This document shows, piece by piece, positions 59,914 to 64,000 of a stretch of DNA of 64,000 nt; within the stretch, counting starts at the first letter, position 1, and each line of letters opens with the position of its first letter. Made by a program: the position numbers and the translations under genes. Source of the stretch: Sipunculus nudus. Lineage: Eukaryota; Annelida; Sipuncula; Golfingiida; Sipunculidae. The stretch is from the NCBI GenBank assembly GCA_026874595.1, contig CM049307.1, positions 52,633,370-52,697,369 of the forward strand, given 5' to 3'. The notes under the pieces were generated by a model, which had not been told where the DNA came from, made no database searches, and worked only from the letters and a program-made list of their open reading frames with translations.

Positions 59914-60060
59914 GTTAAGATTCCATGTATATGGAATGCGGATCCAGCATTTGGAATGCAGATAAAAATCAATATTGACTCAATAGATTAAGTGAGATAT
60001 TATATATGCATGTATCCAGCATGTTGAATGTGTATCTGGCAAAAGGAATCACCACATGTA
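59914..60060. mobile_element. Partial relative of the 51057 MITE
   Basis: Begins GTTAAGATTCCATGTATATGG, followed by GGAATGCGGATCCAGCATTTGG, which is the terminus and subterminal pattern of the 51057 element. The right terminus is missing or decayed. Confidence 0.55.
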
Positions 60061-60069
60061 GTGATTATG

Positions 60070-60112
60070 TCTCCCCCCCCCCCCCCCGTTGCAAATCCCC
60101 CCCCCCCCAGAT
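60070..60112. repeat. Two C runs
   Basis: C15 and C10 tracts separated by GTTGCAAATC. They are among roughly eighteen C or G runs of eight or more bases in the window. Confidence 0.9.
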
Positions 60113-60819
60113 CAAATGAAGTCTGAACAAGTCGCCTAGAGTTAGTTCTTAATTAATTATAATGTCAGATTGGAGGAACCAGCTATCCAGAGCCCTTAAG
60201 TAGGAAGTAAATCTCCAAGAAACCATCAGATTTTAACATTAAATTACAGCTGGCTTCTAAATAGTGTCAGATAATGTTTCACTGTCTGTCGCTGTTTATT
60301 ACCTCTCAAATTGATTAGATTCTCGGATGATTTGATGTTAAAATTAATTCAGGCCAGCAAAGTCAATGACCAAGGATTGGTCAGGCCTAAACAGAGCTAA
60401 GAGTATCCACCTATCACAAGGAAGGGTTAAACAGTTTCAAAACAGTTTGTGCATATTATATAAACCAATTTCTAACTGGTGTAACTGTGCCTTTTTATTA
60501 GAATTCTATGTTTGATTTGTATTTCTTTATTAGTATTCAACCCAGGCAAGTGCAACTTCTGTGTGGCAAAATATTGTTTATAGTATAAAAGGTATATACA
60601 TTATGTTTCGCAGTTGCAGGATGCCTGGGTAAACTGGGAGGCACTACTCTAAAATGGTTTGAGCAACGATTACAAATGCACAGAATGCAGAATGTGTGTT
60701 GAAATATGTAATGTTGAAATATAGGCAAAAGCTAGAATTGCTTGTTTTTGCACTTGCAAAACAGATGTCCCCCCCTGTTTGTATATAGGTTATATCAATA
60801 TAGACACGGTGAGAGATCT

Positions 60820-61855
60820 GACCCTGTCAAGGTCACCAGGTTTCAAACTCATCCAAAATTTTGGTAGGAACAATCAATGTTTCAAATTTGGTAGGAAAAT
60901 ATACAACCCTTTAAAAGTTATCGCATTCACAAGACAATAACTATAATTTGGCTGATTTGACCTTGAAGATATTTGTGAAGGTCACCAGCTTTCAAACTCC
61001 TTGAAGAACGTTGTAGGAACAATCCGTGTACCAAATTTGAGGACAAAATGGGAACTATTAATTTAACATTTTGGCAGATTTGACCTTAAAGACAAGGTCA
61101 CTGGGTTTCGAAATTGTCCTAGATTTCAGTAGGAACCAGTAGTGTGTCAAATTTCGTTGGAAAATGTGCATCTCTTCCAAGTTATCATGTTCACAATATA
61201 ACCAAAAAAATTTTACATTTAGGCGGATGTGACCTTGAAGATTAAGGTCACCAGGTTACAAACTCATGCAAGATTTTGGTGAGCACAATCAGTGTTTCAA
61301 ATTTTGGAGGAAAAAATGCAGCCCTTAAAAGTTATCCCGTTCACAAGATATCCTGCAAATATTTCACATTTCGGCAGATTTCACCTTGAAGATGAAGGTC
61401 AAGGTCATCCGGTTTCAAACTCATCGAGATTTTGGTGGTAACCATCAGTGTTAAAATTTTTGAGGAAAATATGCATCTCTTCAAAGTTATCGTGTTCATA
61501 ATATAACCAAAATAAATTTACATTTTGGCAGATTTGACCATGAAGATAAAGGTCAGGGTCACTAGGTTATGAACACATCCGAGATTTTGGTGAGAACAAT
61601 CAGTGTTTCAAATTTTGGAGGAAAAAATGCAGCCCTTCAAAACTTATCAAGTTCACAAGATATCCTACCGAAATTTAACATTTCGGCAGATTTGACCTTG
61701 AAAATGAAGGTCAAGGTCACCTGGTTTCATCCTTGTATGAGATTTTGGTGGGAACCATCAGTGTTAAATTTTGGAGGAAAATATGCAGCCCTTCAAAAGT
61801 TATCCTGTTCACAAGATTTCCTACAGACGACCTCTGACAACGACAGATGACATTG
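60820..61855. repeat. ~125-160-bp tandem repeat rich in AAGGTCA half-sites
   Basis: About seven diverged units, each with GGCAGATTTGACCTTGAAGAT, AAGGTCACCAGGTTTCAAACTC, GATTTTGGTAGGAACAATCAGT, TCAAATTT--GAGGAAAAT, and a close of CCCTTCAAAAGTTATC-TGTTCACAAGAT, each quoted in part. Several carry TCAAGGTCA or its complement TGACCTTGA. The style resembles widespread marine-invertebrate tandem repeats. Confidence 0.8.
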
Positions 61856-62674
61856 GCAGTGAAAACATCGTTTCCCCTGGAGGGAGGGGGTTGATGGATG
61901 AAATGTAAAATGTCATTGGAATACATAACATTATTTCTCTTTAGGTTAAATTAAATTAATTTGTAAAGAATATAATTTTGTATTTGATTTTACATCAGGT
62001 TTTAACAAACACAAAAATATGTGTACACATCCTCAAATGGAAAGATCACTTGTCAACTGTTTTGTACATATAAACAGGTCATCTGTATCTGTGCCAGTTT
62101 TCAAGATAAAGTAAGAATAAGGCCACCTAGTGCTAGGTCATTGAGTGCTTAACATGTTAGCCTTTGAACTGGTTTAGATAATTGGCTGGATTATTAAGTT
62201 ATGTACAGTTTGGTACCAGTGTACAAGTAAGGCCATGCTTTGAAGCAGTGGGATATTCTGTTGAATGTGAGTACATGACACAAATTTTTCATTTATTTCT
62301 AGAGTTTCTTTACTTGTAAGGTAGCAGCTTAGTCATGTCTGTTTATTCTTAGAACCAGCAAGCCTGTTTATAACATATATATATATGGCAGTCATGTAAA
62401 TTGTCATCATTTTGACAGTATTCATATAACGTATATGTTTACAGGATGCATAATATAACCTTATGTGATTGAAATCTGTCTCTTGAGTACTTGCCAATAC
62501 ATTAGCTTTGCCACAGTAGTACCATTATTTGTCATAACAGTATTCAGTTGGGGAAACTTTCTGACTTATTGGTCTTATAGGATACTGTAACAGAGAAAGG
62601 ATTCTGTTCATATTCCACCTGATAGAGGAAAGGGGTTTGAGTGTTAAACACATCCCAGTTTAAAAAATCATTTA

Positions 62675-62852
62675 AAAAAGCTACCAAAATGAGTGCTGTG
62701 ATTGGCATTTTATAATTTAAAAAGCTGCCGGAATGATTGCTATGATTGGCATTTTATCATTTTTAAAATATGCGGGAATGAGTACTGTGATTGGCATTTT
62801 ATCATTTAAATAGCTGCCAAAGTGAGTGCTGTGATTGGCATTTTCCACAGAT
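62675..62852. repeat. ~45-bp tandem repeat with ATTGG (CCAAT) in each unit
   Basis: Four units of GAGTGCTGTGATTGGCATTT-TATCATTTAAAAAGCTGCC type. The ATTGGC core sits at 62701, 62745, 62790 and 62834. Confidence 0.85.
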
Positions 62853-63085
62853 GAGGCAAATCACATGATAAAGTTTGAAATAATCAACAAATAACTAGAA
62901 TAACACTCAGGAAAGCGCATCAATCCCTTCTTACAAAGCAGTACCAAAATTTTATGGAATCTTCCTTGAACAACGTTCCACCCCTCCACAAAATTTCATG
63001 GAAATTTCCTTCAGTAACAAGGGATGTCTTAACTGAGGTGTAGAATGTTCAATCAATAAATCTGTACTTTCAAATGTGCATTTTT

Positions 63086-63102
63086 ATGGGGGGGGGGGGG
63101 GG
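63086..63102. repeat. G run
   Basis: A 15-16-base G homopolymer, one of the few such runs with G on the plus strand. Confidence 0.9.
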
Positions 63103-64000
63103 AAGTACTGACTTGCCAGTACTGATGAAATTCCCTATAGTAACAAACAAACAGCCAGGCAAGAGTGAAAACATAAACCTCCTCAGCTAAGGTAAATATT
63201 GCCACAGCAACCTGTAACACAGTCCTGAGTGATCCTTGCTTGTTTTCCAATATCTCATGATATTTTTATTGGTTAACACATATTCTTTGAAGTCTAATTT
63301 TGATTTAGAATGATCAATATATTTTTACTTTCCAACGTGCTTCCTCTGGAAAAAAGTGCGGACTTGCCAGTACTGATGATTCATGCCTTTATAAAACATG
63401 TAAGAGGAATGTTTCATGTACGTTTATATTTGAAATTGGTTGTTCTTATATTACTTTTGATGTGATCATTATTCAGTCAATATATGTGTGCATGGTCCGC
63501 CAGGATGTTTAGGTCATGTTGCAGTCAAGCCGTGAATAGTTCATTAGTGATTAAACAAAGTTATCCAGGCAAAAATAATGCATAAAGTGTGAGGACAAAA
63601 ATCCAGGGACAATAGTAATTAAATTAATTATAAATAACAGGCCTTCTACTGGGCTCCTGAAGAAATATAGGAATTTTATGGGATCATTTGAGACAAAAAT
63701 ATAGGAGTTTATCAAAATTTTCTGCCAGAATTATCGGATAAACATAAAGAACTTTTCACAGCAAAATCATGTTTTACTTATTTACTTAGGTACACATTCA
63801 TTTTTTCACATACAACATGCAAAACTGCATCCTAGCTTCAAATTAATCTATCAGTCACAATCTGTACAATGTACAGCTGATTCTATAATGACTACTTATG
63901 TTTTATCAAAAACTTTGATTGTGCACTGAAAAAAAAAATAGAAAAATATAGCAGGTTAAGGGTCTGAATGATGGAAAATATAAGAAGTTATTGGAGGTTG

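Larger units (their letters stand above)
31840..64000 (+). other. Long CpG-depleted presumed first intron
   Basis: About 32 kb with very few CpGs (three in 42001-43000, against about 70 per kb at 17.5 kb). I found no exon with flanking splice sites and plausible coding sequence on either strand. Repeats within it are listed separately. Stretches at 33911-35080, 36600-38330, 40870-42230, 44480-46250, 48050-51050, 52400-53320, 56110-57920, 58110-59180 and 61860-62670 show nothing I can name beyond AT-rich unique DNA and short duplications. Open frames there are chance frames. Confidence 0.55.

Overview
The window is animal nuclear DNA: AT-rich, spliced genes, abundant decayed transposons, long (TA)n arrays and many short C or G homopolymer runs. 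No bacterial-style gene organisation is present. The repeat families, the recurrent TAGGCCTA motif and the sharp CpG-rich/CpG-poor mosaic suggest a marine invertebrate (lophotrochozoan or ambulacrarian). The phylum cannot be fixed from sequence alone. Almost all open frames in the window are chance frames or transposon debris.

Layout. (1) About 1-5.7 kb is the 5' end of a minus-strand gene that I identify as the ciliary kinesin-8 family gene KIF19. Two phase-0 coding exons (5229-5285 and 4627-4707) join into the start of a kinesin motor domain. A small GC-box promoter with a perfect DR1 nuclear-receptor site lies upstream. The rest of the gene runs off the left edge. (2) About 5.7-31.5 kb is CpG-rich intergenic DNA packed with transposable elements. 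It holds tandem-repeat fields (7.65-8.84 and 28.9-30.2 kb) and a degraded LINE whose endonuclease half is inverted relative to its reverse-transcriptase half (10.4-12.1 kb). It also holds a 1.9 kb element with TTAA-flanked inverted ends (12.29-14.19 kb), a promoter-like block with CRE, CCAAT, CArG and X-box-like sites (17.5-17.8 kb), a fairly young 5'-truncated LINE (22.35-25.77 kb, minus) and several non-autonomous hAT-type elements. One of these, at 30705-31185, has a perfect 8-bp target-site duplication. (3) At 31.56-31.84 kb is a CpG-rich promoter with CRE and ETS sites and a probable non-coding first exon on the plus strand, ending in a consensus donor. (4) About 31.84-64 kb has very few CpGs, shows no convincing coding exon, and looks like one long first intron filled with repeats. 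These include a 26-unit 32-bp minisatellite at 46.5-47.3 kb, MITEs, tRNA-derived SINEs and a polypurine block.

The most interesting signals are the abrupt CpG boundary at the predicted transcription start (a footprint of mosaic gene-body methylation), backed by a repeat family whose intronic copy has lost most CpGs to TpG/CpA while its intergenic copy kept them; the 5'-inverted LINE relic; a pair of ~38-bp inverted ends 7.7 kb apart, both abutting (TA)n arrays; and the regulatory block at 17.5-17.8 kb.
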